Shown: positions 1 to 6,686, counted from the stretch's first letter. The stretch is DNA of 8,036 nt from Lentisphaeria bacterium (GCA_017504325.1 JAFVRL010000150.1:1-8036), one strand, 5' to 3'. Program-made: numbers and translations. The notes: generated by a model from the letters alone, not told the origin.

Positions 1-1061
1 ATAGGGATATTTCCCATGTTTTTTGCAAGAACGGGGAGAAAATCACCATATAGAGGAAGGTCTTTACTTCTGATTTTGAAAAGATTAAGTTTTGCATTTT
101 TTCTGTTTACTGCACAAACAAGACATTCCCTGCTGTCCGGAAGTGCCTGCAGACACAGTCCTTTTATATCTGCAAAAGAGACTCTTTTTACTTTCAGCAT
201 TTTTTCCGGAGCAAATTTTCTGCATCTGTAATAACATTTTTCCCGCAGATCGAAAACAAGGAACATTGGATACTGCATACAACGGAGGATCATGATTATG
301 CTGATAAAAGCATGTATAAAAATAACGATGTTTGCCTGCAGAAATATGGCAGTACAGGCAAGAACAAAAGAAGCGATCCCTGTTGACAGAAGCAGTCCGG
401 CAGGTTTTTTGCTCCGGATGATCCAATGATCTTTATCCGGTTCTTCCGGAGGGAAATCCATGTAAAAATCACAGCGGGAAATGGGCGGATACAGTTTTAG
501 GGTTCCCGGAGACGATTGCTGTATATATTCTTGCAGCTTTTCCGGCAGAATAAAGGATCTTTCCGGCAATGAACGGAGAAAAAGAGTAAGAAAAAATATG
601 GCAAGAATTGAAAAAAGAACGGTTGGAACATACCGGAGAAGATACCAGTGACCTTTGTAAGTAAACATTACTGCTGATTTTGCCGGATTTTCCGGATCTA
701 CAAGAATCGTCCTTGTGCTTCCTTTTTTCACCCACGGAGGAAACTCGCTGCTGTCATACAATATCCTGTCCCCTGTATAAGAACGGTTTTTGTATTTGTA
801 CTTATAAGAAACTGCCGAAACCTTTTTTATGGTTTTGCCGGAACGCTTTTTTTCTATCCTGTTGGAAAGGATGATACCGGGAACCCGGTCCCAGGAACTG
901 ATCCGTTTGTTCCACAGAAGGATATTCCATATTCCTGTTATTACAAGGATGAGACACATCAGGAAAAGAATAAGGAAAACAACTTTGTTGCCGATAGAAG
1001 ATCGTGATGCTTTTTTTGTCCATTTTTCAATGCCGGAAAAATGTATTTTTTCTTTTGTCAT
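1..1061 (-). CDS. DUF3592-type multi-pass membrane protein (3' end off the left edge)
   Basis: Reading the minus strand from the ATG at 1061 gives 353 codons with no stop up to the window edge, so the C-terminus is missing. The N-terminus has a Lys-rich stretch and then a membrane segment at about residues 26-50. Next comes a soluble domain at about 55-135 with the DUF3592 pattern: WDRVPG (57-62), YKYKYKNRSYTGD (87-98 region), and KKGSTRTILVDPENPAKSA (112-130). That last stretch is the family's 'G..v.v.vdP.nP..s' signature. A second membrane segment lies at about 144-163, and two more close together at about 221-241 and 244-260. The tail from about 270 is basic and soluble. The role of DUF3592 proteins is not established; they sit in the membrane. 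A weak AAGG ribosome binding site lies about 12 bases before the ATG, which is long spacing. The gene diverges from leuS. Coding in this frame is supported by the domain pattern and hydrophobic profile; overlapping ORFs on both strands look like shadows. The family call is from memory of the pattern, not a search. Confidence 0.82.
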   Translation of the reverse strand, partial: MTKEKIHFSGIEKWTKKASRSSIGNKVVFLILFLMCLILVITGIWNILLWNKRISSWDRVPGIILSNRIEKKRSGKTIKKVSAVSYKYKYKNRSYTGDRILYDSSEFPPWVKKGSTRTILVDPENPAKSAVMFTYKGHWYLLRYVPTVLFSILAIFFLTLFLRSLPERSFILPEKLQEYIQQSSPGTLKLYPPISRCDFYMDFPPEEPDKDHWIIRSKKPAGLLLSTGIASFVLACTAIFLQANIVIFIHAFISIIMILRCMQYPMFLVFDLREKCYYRCRKFAPEKMLKVKRVSFADIKGLCLQALPDSRECLVCAVNRKNAKLNLFKIRSKDLPLYGDFLPVLAKNMGNIP

Positions 1062-1089
1062 TTTTGTCTTTTTCCTTTTCTTTTCCCTT

Positions 1090-1117
1090 AATATATCCCG
1101 GCAAAAAGTAATTGCAA
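1090..1117 (-). promoter_or_regulatory. Putative sigma70-type promoter for the DUF3592 gene
   Basis: On the minus strand a TTGCAA -35-like box (1117-1112) is followed after 16 bases by TATATT (1095-1090), close to the TATAAT consensus. Transcription would start near 1083, giving a leader of about 20 bases before the ATG at 1061. This is inference from consensus matching in AT-rich DNA, so chance matches are possible. Confidence 0.4.
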
Positions 1118-1135
1118 ATGCTTTTTTGGAAAATA

Positions 1136-1192
1136 AATATATGTTCCATTTGAAAGAAACCCCTTTGCGGGGTATATTAAATGGCATATATT
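1136..1192. repeat. Long nested inverted repeat upstream of leuS
   Basis: Three pairs of arms share one centre. AATATATG (1136-1143) pairs with CATATATT (1185-1192), CCATTT (1146-1151) with AAATGG (1179-1184), and ACCCC (1159-1163) with GGGGT (1169-1173) around the loop TTTGC. This gives 19 complementary pairs, with a two-base bulge and a 7/5 internal loop that can partly pair. There is no U-tract on either side, and both neighbours diverge from it, so it is not an obvious terminator. It overlaps the proposed leuS promoter. It could be an operator for a dimeric regulator, a cruciform, or a structured RNA leader if transcription starts further upstream. Confidence 0.6.
1150..1178 (+). promoter_or_regulatory. 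Putative sigma70-type promoter for leuS
   Basis: TTGAAA (1150-1155) and TATATT (1173-1178) are separated by the ideal 17 bases. The predicted start is near 1185, leaving a leader of about 60 bases before leuS. The ACCCC/GGGGT dyad fills the spacer. A weaker alternative is TTGTGA (1191-1196) with TATAAA (1215-1220), 18 bases apart. Neither can be proved from sequence alone. Confidence 0.5.
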
Positions 1193-1233
1193 GTGAACAT
1201 AAAACAAGGTATCATATAAAAACAAAGGTAACC

Positions 1234-1240
1234 GGAGGAG
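1234..1240 (+). promoter_or_regulatory. Strong Shine-Dalgarno site of leuS
   Basis: GGAGGAG lies five bases before the ATG at 1246. It is the only near-consensus ribosome binding site near candidate starts of this long open frame, so it decides the start. Confidence 0.85.
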
Positions 1241-1245
1241 AAAAA

Positions 1246-3804
1246 ATGGAGTATGATTTTTCCGCCATTGAAAAAAAATGGCAAAACTACTGGTTGAGCA
1301 ACAAGACTTTCAAGACACCGGATTTTTCCGAAAAGAAAAAACTTTATGTACTGGATATGTTCCCTTATCCTTCCGGAGCGGGGCTTCATGTGGGACACCC
1401 TGAAGGATATACTGCTACGGATATTTACTGCCGTTTCAAACGGATGACCGGTTATAATGTACTGCACCCCATGGGCTGGGATGCTTTCGGGCTTCCTGCG
1501 GAACAGTATGCTGTGGAAACCGGTACCCATCCCGCTGTGACCACAGAAAAAAATATCGCCACATTCAAAAGACAGATCCAGTCCCTGGGCTTCAGCTATG
1601 ACTGGGACAGAGAGATCAATACCACCGATCCCTCTTACTACCGCTGGACACAGTGGATCTTCCTCCAGCTTTACAAGAAAGGGCTTGCCTATATTGACGA
1701 AGTTCCTGTAAACTGGTGTCCTGCGCTGGGGACAGTGCTTGCCAATGAAGAGGTCATCGACGGCCGCAGTGAACGCGGTAATCACCCTGTGATCCGCAAA
1801 CCCATGAAACAGTGGATGCTGAAGATTACTGCCTATGCCGAAAGACTTCTGGAAGATCTGGAAGGTCTGGACTGGCCCGAAGGCATCAAGGAAATGCAGA
1901 GAAACTGGATCGGAAGAAGTGAAGGAGCTTATGTCATCTTCAAAGTTGACGGCAAAGACGCTGCCGTAAAAGTCTTTACCACCCGTCCCGATACCCTTTT
2001 CGGTGCCACCTATATGGTGCTTTCCCCGGAAAATCCCCTTGTGGATGTGATCGCTGCTCCCGAATGTATGGATGCCATTGCCGCATACAGAAAAGAAGCC
2101 GCTGCCAAGAGCGATCTTGACCGTACGGAACTTAATCACGACAAGACCGGTGTCTTTACCGGGGCTTACGGTATCAACCCTGTGAACGGTAATAAGATCC
2201 CCATCTGGATCGCCGACTATGTGCTGAATACCTACGGTACCGGTGCCATTATGGCAGTACCTGCCCACGATACAAGAGACTTTGATTTTGCAAAGAAATT
2301 CGATCTTCCCATTATCGCCATCATTGATCCCGATAAAGCGGAAGCCGCCGAAGCAAAAATCGATCCTGCTGACGTCTTTGCCGGAAAAGTCTGCTGGACG
2401 GGGGACGGTAAGAGTATCAACAGTGCCAACAGTGAAGGACTGGACATCAACGGACTGGATGTAGCCTCTGCCAAAGCCAGAACCATTGCATGGCTGAAAG
2501 AACGTTCCTGCGGGGAAGGTACCATCAATTACAAACTGCGTGACTGGCTCTTCAGCCGTCAGCGTTACTGGGGTGAACCTTTCCCTGTGATCCACATGGA
2601 AGACGGTTCCATCCGTCTTGCTGAAGATAAAGATCTTCCTGTACTTCTGCCTGAACTGGATAACTACAAGCCCTCCGGAAGCGGGGAATCCCCCCTTGCC
2701 AATGCCGGAGCATGGCTGGAATATATTGATCCTGTCAGCGGTATGAAAGGAAGAAGAGAGACCAACACCATGCCCCAGTGGGCAGGTTCCTGCTGGTATT
2801 ATCTCCGTTATATCGATCCCAAAAATGAAAAAGAATTCATTGATCCTGAAAAGGCAAAATACTGGCTGCCTGTTGACCTGTATGTTGGAGGGGCGGAACA
2901 TGCGGTTCTGCATCTTCTTTATGCAAGATTCTGGCACAAGGTCCTCTTTGATCTGGGACTTGTCCCCACCAAAGAACCTTTCCAGAGACTGGTCAATCAG
3001 GGAATGATCCTGGGGATCTCCTACAAAAATGAACGCGGCGTCATCATCCCCAATAATCAGGTGGAAGATAAACCCGGCGTGGGACCCGTGGATAAGGAAA
3101 CCGGTGACAAACTTACCGCTTTCCCTGCCAAGATGTCCAAATCTCTGCGTAATGTGGTGAACCCCGATGATGTGATCCGGGAATACGGGGCGGACAGTAT
3201 GCGTCTTTATGAAATGTTTATGGGACCCCTTCAGGCTGTGAAACCCTGGAGTACCTTCGGTGTGGAAGGGGTTTACCGTTTCCTGAAACGGGTATGGCGT
3301 ATGATCGGGGAAACCCCCATTTGCGAGGATGCTCTCACTAAAGAACAGAACAAGATCCTTCATCAGACCATCAAGAAGGTCACGGAAGATACCGATACAT
3401 TGAACTTCAATACTGCCATCAGTCAGATGATGATCTTTGTAAACGAATTTTCCAAACTGGAAAAGATGCCCCGTATTGCCGCGGAAGCCTTTGTTAAACT
3501 TCTGGCTCCCTATGCTCCCCACCTCTGTGAAGAGTTGTGGGAGATCCTGGGCAATGCCGCTCCCGTTTCTCTGGTGGAATGGCCCTCTTACGATGAAAGC
3601 TGCCTTGTGGAAAATGAGGTGGAGATCCTGGTTCAGATCAACGGCAAACCCCGGGCAAGAATGATGATGCCTGCCGATGCCGCTGCCGCCGCTATGGAGG
3701 CTCTTGCAAAGGAAAATGAGGAAGTAAAGAAAAATATTGGCGGTAAACAGATCATCAAAGTGGTTGCGGTTCCCAAAAGGATCGTGAACTTTGTTGTAAA
3801 GTGA
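1246..3804 (+). CDS. leuS: Leucine--tRNA ligase (LeuRS)
   Basis: Cytoplasmic class I aminoacyl-tRNA synthetase that charges tRNA-Leu with leucine using ATP and hydrolyses mischarged products. The product is 852 aa, close to the roughly 860 aa of E. coli LeuRS. Visible landmarks are the HIGH motif as HVGH (residues 48-51) within the LeuRS context FPYPSG...HPEGY; the CP1 editing domain with TTRPDT (245-250) and GTGAIMAVPAHD (331-342), whose D342 corresponds to the conserved editing aspartate; GGAEH (548-552); KMSKS (629-633); then the anticodon-binding region and a C-terminal tRNA-contacting domain ending at a TGA. The start at 1246 is chosen because GGAGGAG (1234-1240) lies five bases upstream and because MEYDFSAIEKKWQNYW is the usual LeuRS N-terminus. 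The frame stays open back to 829, but that extension shows no LeuRS sequence and crosses the promoter region. In the ZN1 module only the first Cys (C158) remains; the later Cys positions are replaced (GRSERGNHPV, 173-182). The gene appears intact, with its own terminator. Confidence 0.98.
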   Translation: MEYDFSAIEKKWQNYWLSNKTFKTPDFSEKKKLYVLDMFPYPSGAGLHVGHPEGYTATDIYCRFKRMTGYNVLHPMGWDAFGLPAEQYAVETGTHPAVTTEKNIATFKRQIQSLGFSYDWDREINTTDPSYYRWTQWIFLQLYKKGLAYIDEVPVNWCPALGTVLANEEVIDGRSERGNHPVIRKPMKQWMLKITAYAERLLEDLEGLDWPEGIKEMQRNWIGRSEGAYVIFKVDGKDAAVKVFTTRPDTLFGATYMVLSPENPLVDVIAAPECMDAIAAYRKEAAAKSDLDRTELNHDKTGVFTGAYGINPVNGNKIPIWIADYVLNTYGTGAIMAVPAHDTRDFDFAKKFDLPIIAIIDPDKAEAAEAKIDPADVFAGKVCWTGDGKSINSANSEGLDINGLDVASAKARTIAWLKERSCGEGTINYKLRDWLFSRQRYWGEPFPVIHMEDGSIRLAEDKDLPVLLPELDNYKPSGSGESPLANAGAWLEYIDPVSGMKGRRETNTMPQWAGSCWYYLRYIDPKNEKEFIDPEKAKYWLPVDLYVGGAEHAVLHLLYARFWHKVLFDLGLVPTKEPFQRLVNQGMILGISYKNERGVIIPNNQVEDKPGVGPVDKETGDKLTAFPAKMSKSLRNVVNPDDVIREYGADSMRLYEMFMGPLQAVKPWSTFGVEGVYRFLKRVWRMIGETPICEDALTKEQNKILHQTIKKVTEDTDTLNFNTAISQMMIFVNEFSKLEKMPRIAAEAFVKLLAPYAPHLCEELWEILGNAAPVSLVEWPSYDESCLVENEVEILVQINGKPRARMMMPADAAAAAMEALAKENEEVKKNIGGKQIIKVVAVPKRIVNFVVK

Positions 3805-3828
3805 TTTGCGTATCAGCAGTTGAATGTT

Positions 3829-3863
3829 GAAAAACGGGTTCTTTTCCCGTTTTTCGATTTTTA
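3829..3863 (+). terminator. Rho-independent terminator of leuS
   Basis: A perfect 10-base inverted repeat, GAAAAACGGG (3829-3838) and CCCGTTTTTC (3846-3855), has a 7-base loop. It is followed by GATTTTTAT and starts 24 bases after the leuS stop. The U-rich 3' arm and following T run are typical of intrinsic terminators. It separates leuS from whatever follows. Confidence 0.85.
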
Positions 3864-3883
3864 TGAGGAACCCGGAAAAGAAA

Positions 3884-4294
3884 ATGAAATACATTTTGTG
3901 GAAAATAACAGAGAAAAAAAGCTCTTTTTTTTCTGCATGGTTGTTTTTATTTTCGTTCGGTTTTTTTCTATTCTGTTTTGTTTCTCTTCTTCCCGAAACG
4001 GGATCAGGGGGGATTGCCGGAAAAAAGAGTTTTTCTTTTCTCCGGGAGGATTATCCCAAACCGGATCCGGAGAACAGAAATACCTTGCAGAATGTCCTTT
4101 ACAGCAGCACTGCAACAGAAAAAAGAGATCGGGAAATCTTCTTTGAATACGGAGTTGTCCGGGACAGGAAAAATGATGTCGTTCCGGTTGTCCGGATAAG
4201 TTTGACCTTTGAAACGGGGCAATATGTTTTGGAAGTTTTTCCGGATCTTTTATCCTGTTCCTGCCCTGAAAGAGCAGGTCCCGGAATTTCTTGA
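3884..4294 (+). CDS. Possible small membrane-anchored hypothetical protein, perhaps frameshifted
   Basis: I do not recognise this product. From the ATG at 3884 the frame gives 136 aa. A basic start (MKYILWKITEKK) is followed by a strongly hydrophobic segment at about residues 16-37 and a charged, extracytoplasmic-looking region that includes DYPKPDPENRN and VVPVVRISLTFETGQYVLEVF. This resembles a signal anchor plus small soluble domain. GGAAAAG (3874-3880) could be a weak ribosome binding site. The same frame opens at 3824, but that start lies inside the leuS terminator region. Codon choices (CCG, CGG, GAA, GAT) resemble those of the DUF3592 gene. The last residues before the stop (SCSCPERAGPGIS) look less protein-like, while the +1 frame continues with plausible coding sequence (PALKEQVPEFLESFF) to a TAA at 4410-4412, four bases before the antiporter start. 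A one-base insertion in the T-run near 4235-4240 would explain this, giving a protein of about 175 aa. Alternatively the whole stretch is non-coding. Confidence 0.4.
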   Translation: MKYILWKITEKKSSFFSAWLFLFSFGFFLFCFVSLLPETGSGGIAGKKSFSFLREDYPKPDPENRNTLQNVLYSSTATEKRDREIFFEYGVVRDRKNDVVPVVRISLTFETGQYVLEVFPDLLSCSCPERAGPGIS

Positions 4295-4312
4295 ATCTTT
4301 TTTTACAGCGGC

Positions 4313-4336
4313 TTCCGGCAGATGCCGGGATGTTTT
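4313..4336 (+). terminator. Weak candidate terminator hairpin
   Basis: TTCCGGC (4313-4319), loop AGAT, and GCCGGGA (4324-4330) form a 7-pair stem with one wobble, followed by TGTTTT. It lies 18 bases after the 4294 stop, so it could end the small ORF. The U-tract is short and CCGG-rich palindromes are common here, so support is modest. Confidence 0.3.
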
Positions 4337-4340
4337 CCGC

Positions 4341-4368
4341 TTTCAAAAAATAAGTCTGAAAATATCAT
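4341..4368 (+). promoter_or_regulatory. Putative promoter for the antiporter-IIA gene
   Basis: TTTCAA (4341-4346) and TATCAT (4363-4368) are 16 bases apart. Transcription would begin near 4375, so the mRNA would open almost directly with the hairpin at 4381. The match is moderate. TATAAA at 4371 is another possible -10 but lacks a good -35. Confidence 0.3.
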
Positions 4369-4380
4369 TTTATAAAAAGA

Positions 4381-4405
4381 GCTGCGGCTTCAATATTTCC
4401 GCAGC
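4381..4405 (+). promoter_or_regulatory. Hairpin abutting the ribosome binding site of the antiporter gene
   Basis: GCTGCGG (4381-4387) pairs perfectly with CCGCAGC (4399-4405) across an 11-base AT-rich loop. The only Shine-Dalgarno-like stretch, AGGA (4406-4409), follows the 3' arm directly, and the ATG is at 4417. No U-tract follows, so this is not a standard terminator. A structure so close to the ribosome binding site could affect initiation or protect the 5' end of the mRNA. Confidence 0.5.
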
Positions 4406-4416
4406 AGGATAAAATT

Positions 4417-6534
4417 ATGCACGAAGAACTTTCTCTTACATTACAAATCGCCATTCTCGCCGTCCAGGTGGGGATCATTCTTTTTGCCGCAAAGATCGCG
4501 GGAAAAATTTTCAGTTTTCTGCGTATGCCGGCAGTTCTTGGTGAACTGCTCACCGGGATCATTATAGGTCCTTACCTTCTGGGATCCATTCCCATAGCTT
4601 TTCACGGTCTGGAGAAGGGGTTGTTTCCCTTTATTTCCCAGAGTCAGTGTGTTTCCACTCCTCTTTATGCGCTGGCTACATTCGGTTCCATCATTCTTCT
4701 TTTCATGTCCGGACTTGAAACAGATCTGCGGCAGTTTTTCCGTTACTCCTTTACCGGTACATGTGTAGGTGCAGGCGGCGCACTGGTCTCCTTCCTTTTC
4801 GGTGCATGGCTGGGAATGTGGCTTTTTAAAGCCCCTTTCATGGATCCCAGAGTACTTTTCCTGGGGATCCTGAGTACGGCTACCAGTGTCGGGATCACAG
4901 CAAGAATTCTGTCTGAACGCAAAAGTATGGATTCCCCGGAAGGAACAACGATCATGGCTGCTGCTGTTATTGATGATGTGTTGGGGATCATCTGTCTTGC
5001 CGTTGTTCTCGGTATTGCCGGAGCATCCGGAAGTTCCGGAGTGGACTGGGGCAAGATCGGAAATATTGCACTGAAAAGTGTGGGGATCTGGCTGGGGGCG
5101 ACTCTTATCGGATATCTTTTTGCCCACAAGATCGCTGCTGTTCTCAAGAAAGCGGGGCAGAGCGTGGAGTTTTCAGTTCTTGCATTGGGATTGGCCTTGC
5201 TGTGTGCCGGTCTTTTTGAAAGTGCCGGTCTTGCCATGATCGTTGGAGCGTATGTGGCGGGACTTTCTCTCTCCCGTACAGATATTGCCTTTTCTCTGCA
5301 GAATCAGCTGCGCGGACTCTATCACTTCCTGGTACCGGTATTTTTTGTGGTGACCGGTATGATGGTGGATGTGAGAGTATTTACCAACCCCTGGGTCGTC
5401 AAATACGGACTTATCTTCTCTCTTCTTGCGGTTCTTGCCAAGATCCTCGGTTGCGCTGTCCCTGCAAGAATGTTGAATTTCAATACACTGGGTGCCTTGC
5501 GTATCGGTATCGGAATGATCCCCCGTGGAGAAGTGGCTTTGATCATTGCCGGTATCGGTGTGGGGACGATGATGGTCGTTGACGGCAGGAAAGTACCGAT
5601 CATCAATGCAGAACTTTTCGGTATTGCCATTATTATGACACTCGTCACAACCATTGCTGCACCTCCTCTTCTCTCTTTTGTTCTTTCCATCAGGAAGCAG
5701 GGAACGAAGAAAGCGTTGGCGGATGATGGCAAATCTCTGCATCATATCTATACTTTTCCCTCTGAAAATATCCGGGATATGGTTCTGAATGTTATGCAGG
5801 AACATTTTTACAGTGAAGGTTTCAGACACTCCTCCTTTGACCGTGACGGTGAGTTGATCAGCTTCCGCAGAGGAAAAATGGTTTTCTCTCTGATGGTGGA
5901 AGGCAATTCACTTATCTTTGAATCCGACAGCAGGGAAGCTGTGATCATTAAAACGGTGATGTATGAAACATTTGTGGAGATCCGCCGTACTATGGGTGAA
6001 TTGCAGGAATATGCTTCCGTGTTCGGCAAAAATATGATCGAGGCAGTTCCGGAAACCACCATGGAAAAGATGGATGTTACCGTATCCAAAAAACAGGCGG
6101 TTGTGCCGGAACATGTGTTCCTTGATCTTAAAGCAGCGGATCTGCAGGAGGCTGTGAAGGAGATCATCAGTTCTCTCGGCGGTAAAGAGGGAGTTCTTGA
6201 ACCGGAAAGATGTATTTCCGATGTCCTGAAAAGAGAAAGCATTGCCTCCACCTGTATGGAACAGCATGTGGCGTTTCCCCATGCCAGAACCAAGGGGGTG
6301 GACAGATTTATTGTTGTTATCGGGATCTCCCGCAATGGGCTTGAACCTACCGGAAACAGTAAAGAAAAAGTGCATGTTGTTGTATTGAGTCTGGCTGCTC
6401 CCGGCTTTGACCATCCTTATTTGGAATTTGTGGCACATGCGGCAAATATTCTGTTGAAAAAGGAAAATGTGGATAAGATGGTTTCTGCTTCCTCCCGGGA
6501 GGAAGTGGCAAAACTTTTCAATTCTGAAGAGTGA
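4417..6534 (+). CDS. CPA2 cation:proton antiporter fused to a PTS IIA domain
   Basis: A predicted inner-membrane protein of 705 aa that likely exchanges Na+ or K+ for protons. Residues 5-425 are a multi-span membrane domain of the Na+/H+ exchanger CPA2 family, with early MPAVLGELLTGIIIGP, the ion-binding pair D186-D187 in VIDDVLGII, and PRGEVALI (369-376). The Asp-Asp pair is the hallmark of the NapA/NhaA-like electrogenic type. Residues about 441-545 form a soluble domain I do not recognise; it is not a TrkA-N, TrkA-C, CBS or USP domain. Residues about 566-703 match the PTS EIIA type 2 (fructose/mannitol) fold, with the phospho-accepting His as H622 in VAFPHAR. No other PTS protein is encoded in the window. 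By inference, phosphorylation from HPr, or a nitrogen-type PTS relay, controls transport. AGGA lies eight bases before the ATG. The start agrees with the amphipathic N-terminus leading into the first helix. A rho-independent terminator follows the stop. Confidence 0.92.
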   Translation: MHEELSLTLQIAILAVQVGIILFAAKIAGKIFSFLRMPAVLGELLTGIIIGPYLLGSIPIAFHGLEKGLFPFISQSQCVSTPLYALATFGSIILLFMSGLETDLRQFFRYSFTGTCVGAGGALVSFLFGAWLGMWLFKAPFMDPRVLFLGILSTATSVGITARILSERKSMDSPEGTTIMAAAVIDDVLGIICLAVVLGIAGASGSSGVDWGKIGNIALKSVGIWLGATLIGYLFAHKIAAVLKKAGQSVEFSVLALGLALLCAGLFESAGLAMIVGAYVAGLSLSRTDIAFSLQNQLRGLYHFLVPVFFVVTGMMVDVRVFTNPWVVKYGLIFSLLAVLAKILGCAVPARMLNFNTLGALRIGIGMIPRGEVALIIAGIGVGTMMVVDGRKVPIINAELFGIAIIMTLVTTIAAPPLLSFVLSIRKQGTKKALADDGKSLHHIYTFPSENIRDMVLNVMQEHFYSEGFRHSSFDRDGELISFRRGKMVFSLMVEGNSLIFESDSREAVIIKTVMYETFVEIRRTMGELQEYASVFGKNMIEAVPETTMEKMDVTVSKKQAVVPEHVFLDLKAADLQEAVKEIISSLGGKEGVLEPERCISDVLKRESIASTCMEQHVAFPHARTKGVDRFIVVIGISRNGLEPTGNSKEKVHVVVLSLAAPGFDHPYLEFVAHAANILLKKENVDKMVSASSREEVAKLFNSEE

Positions 6535-6563
6535 CCCTGTCCGGTAAACAGTTTCCGGAAAGT

Positions 6564-6607
6564 CCCGGCAGATCATTCTGTAAAAAGAAGATCCGCCGGG
6601 ATTTTTT
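6564..6607 (+). terminator. Rho-independent terminator of the antiporter-IIA gene
   Basis: CCCGGC-A-GATC (6564-6574) pairs with GATC-C-GCCGGG (6590-6600), ten pairs with one mismatch and a 15-base A-rich loop. It is followed by A and six Ts. It begins 30 bases after the stop at 6534. Confidence 0.85.
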
Positions 6608-6627
6608 GTCCTGAAGGAGGACAAAAA
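6603..6627. repeat. Perfect 10-bp hairpin between convergent terminators
   Basis: TTTTTGTCCT (6603-6612) and AGGACAAAAA (6618-6627) are perfectly complementary with a five-base loop, GAAGG. The left arm shares the T-run of the plus-strand terminator, and the right arm encodes the T-run of the minus-strand terminator. It may therefore arise from the two U-tracts facing each other plus a GTCC core, forming part of a bidirectional termination zone. Confidence 0.6.
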
Positions 6628-6663
6628 GAGGGCAGGATGTACCGCAGAGGATACATTCTGCCC
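6622..6663 (-). terminator. Rho-independent terminator of the ceramidase-like gene
   Basis: In plus-strand terms GGGCAGGATGTA (6630-6641) pairs with TACATTCTGCCC (6652-6663), twelve pairs including one G-T wobble, around a 10-base loop. On the minus strand the stem is followed by TCTTTTTG. It lies 23 bases past the stop of the minus-strand gene. Confidence 0.8.
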
Positions 6664-6686
6664 TTTGAAAAAAGCAATAAAAGATC

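Noticed and set aside
1..1000. Frequent TCCGGA/CCGGAA words suggesting a dispersed repeat or uptake signal
   Set aside because: Most fall in coding frames as CCG GAA or TCC GGA codons, with irregular spacing and no fixed longer core, so codon preference explains them.
1136..1192. T-box leader or attenuator for leuS
   Set aside because: There is no recognisable T-box sequence, no leader peptide with Leu codons, and no terminator U-tract between the structure and leuS.
829..1245. A 139-codon N-terminal extension of leuS in the same open frame
   Set aside because: It has no LeuRS-like sequence, lies opposite the DUF3592 gene, includes the promoter region, and the strong ribosome binding site points to the ATG at 1246.
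1177..3894. Very long open frame on the minus strand opposite leuS (905 codons)
   Set aside because: It mirrors leuS codon structure, is rich in Phe, His, Gly and Ile with no domain pattern, and covers the whole leuS gene and its terminator. It is a shadow of biased codon use.
3861..4346. Minus-strand ORF of 161 codons in the leuS-antiporter gap
   Set aside because: Its low-complexity Lys/Phe/Ser/Cys composition and lack of any recognisable pattern or ribosome binding site fit an antisense shadow better than a gene. The plus strand is the better candidate.
6603..6627. Insertion-sequence terminal repeat or attachment site
   Set aside because: The repeat is a single short hairpin wholly explained by facing terminator U-tracts; there is no transposase, target duplication or tRNA nearby.
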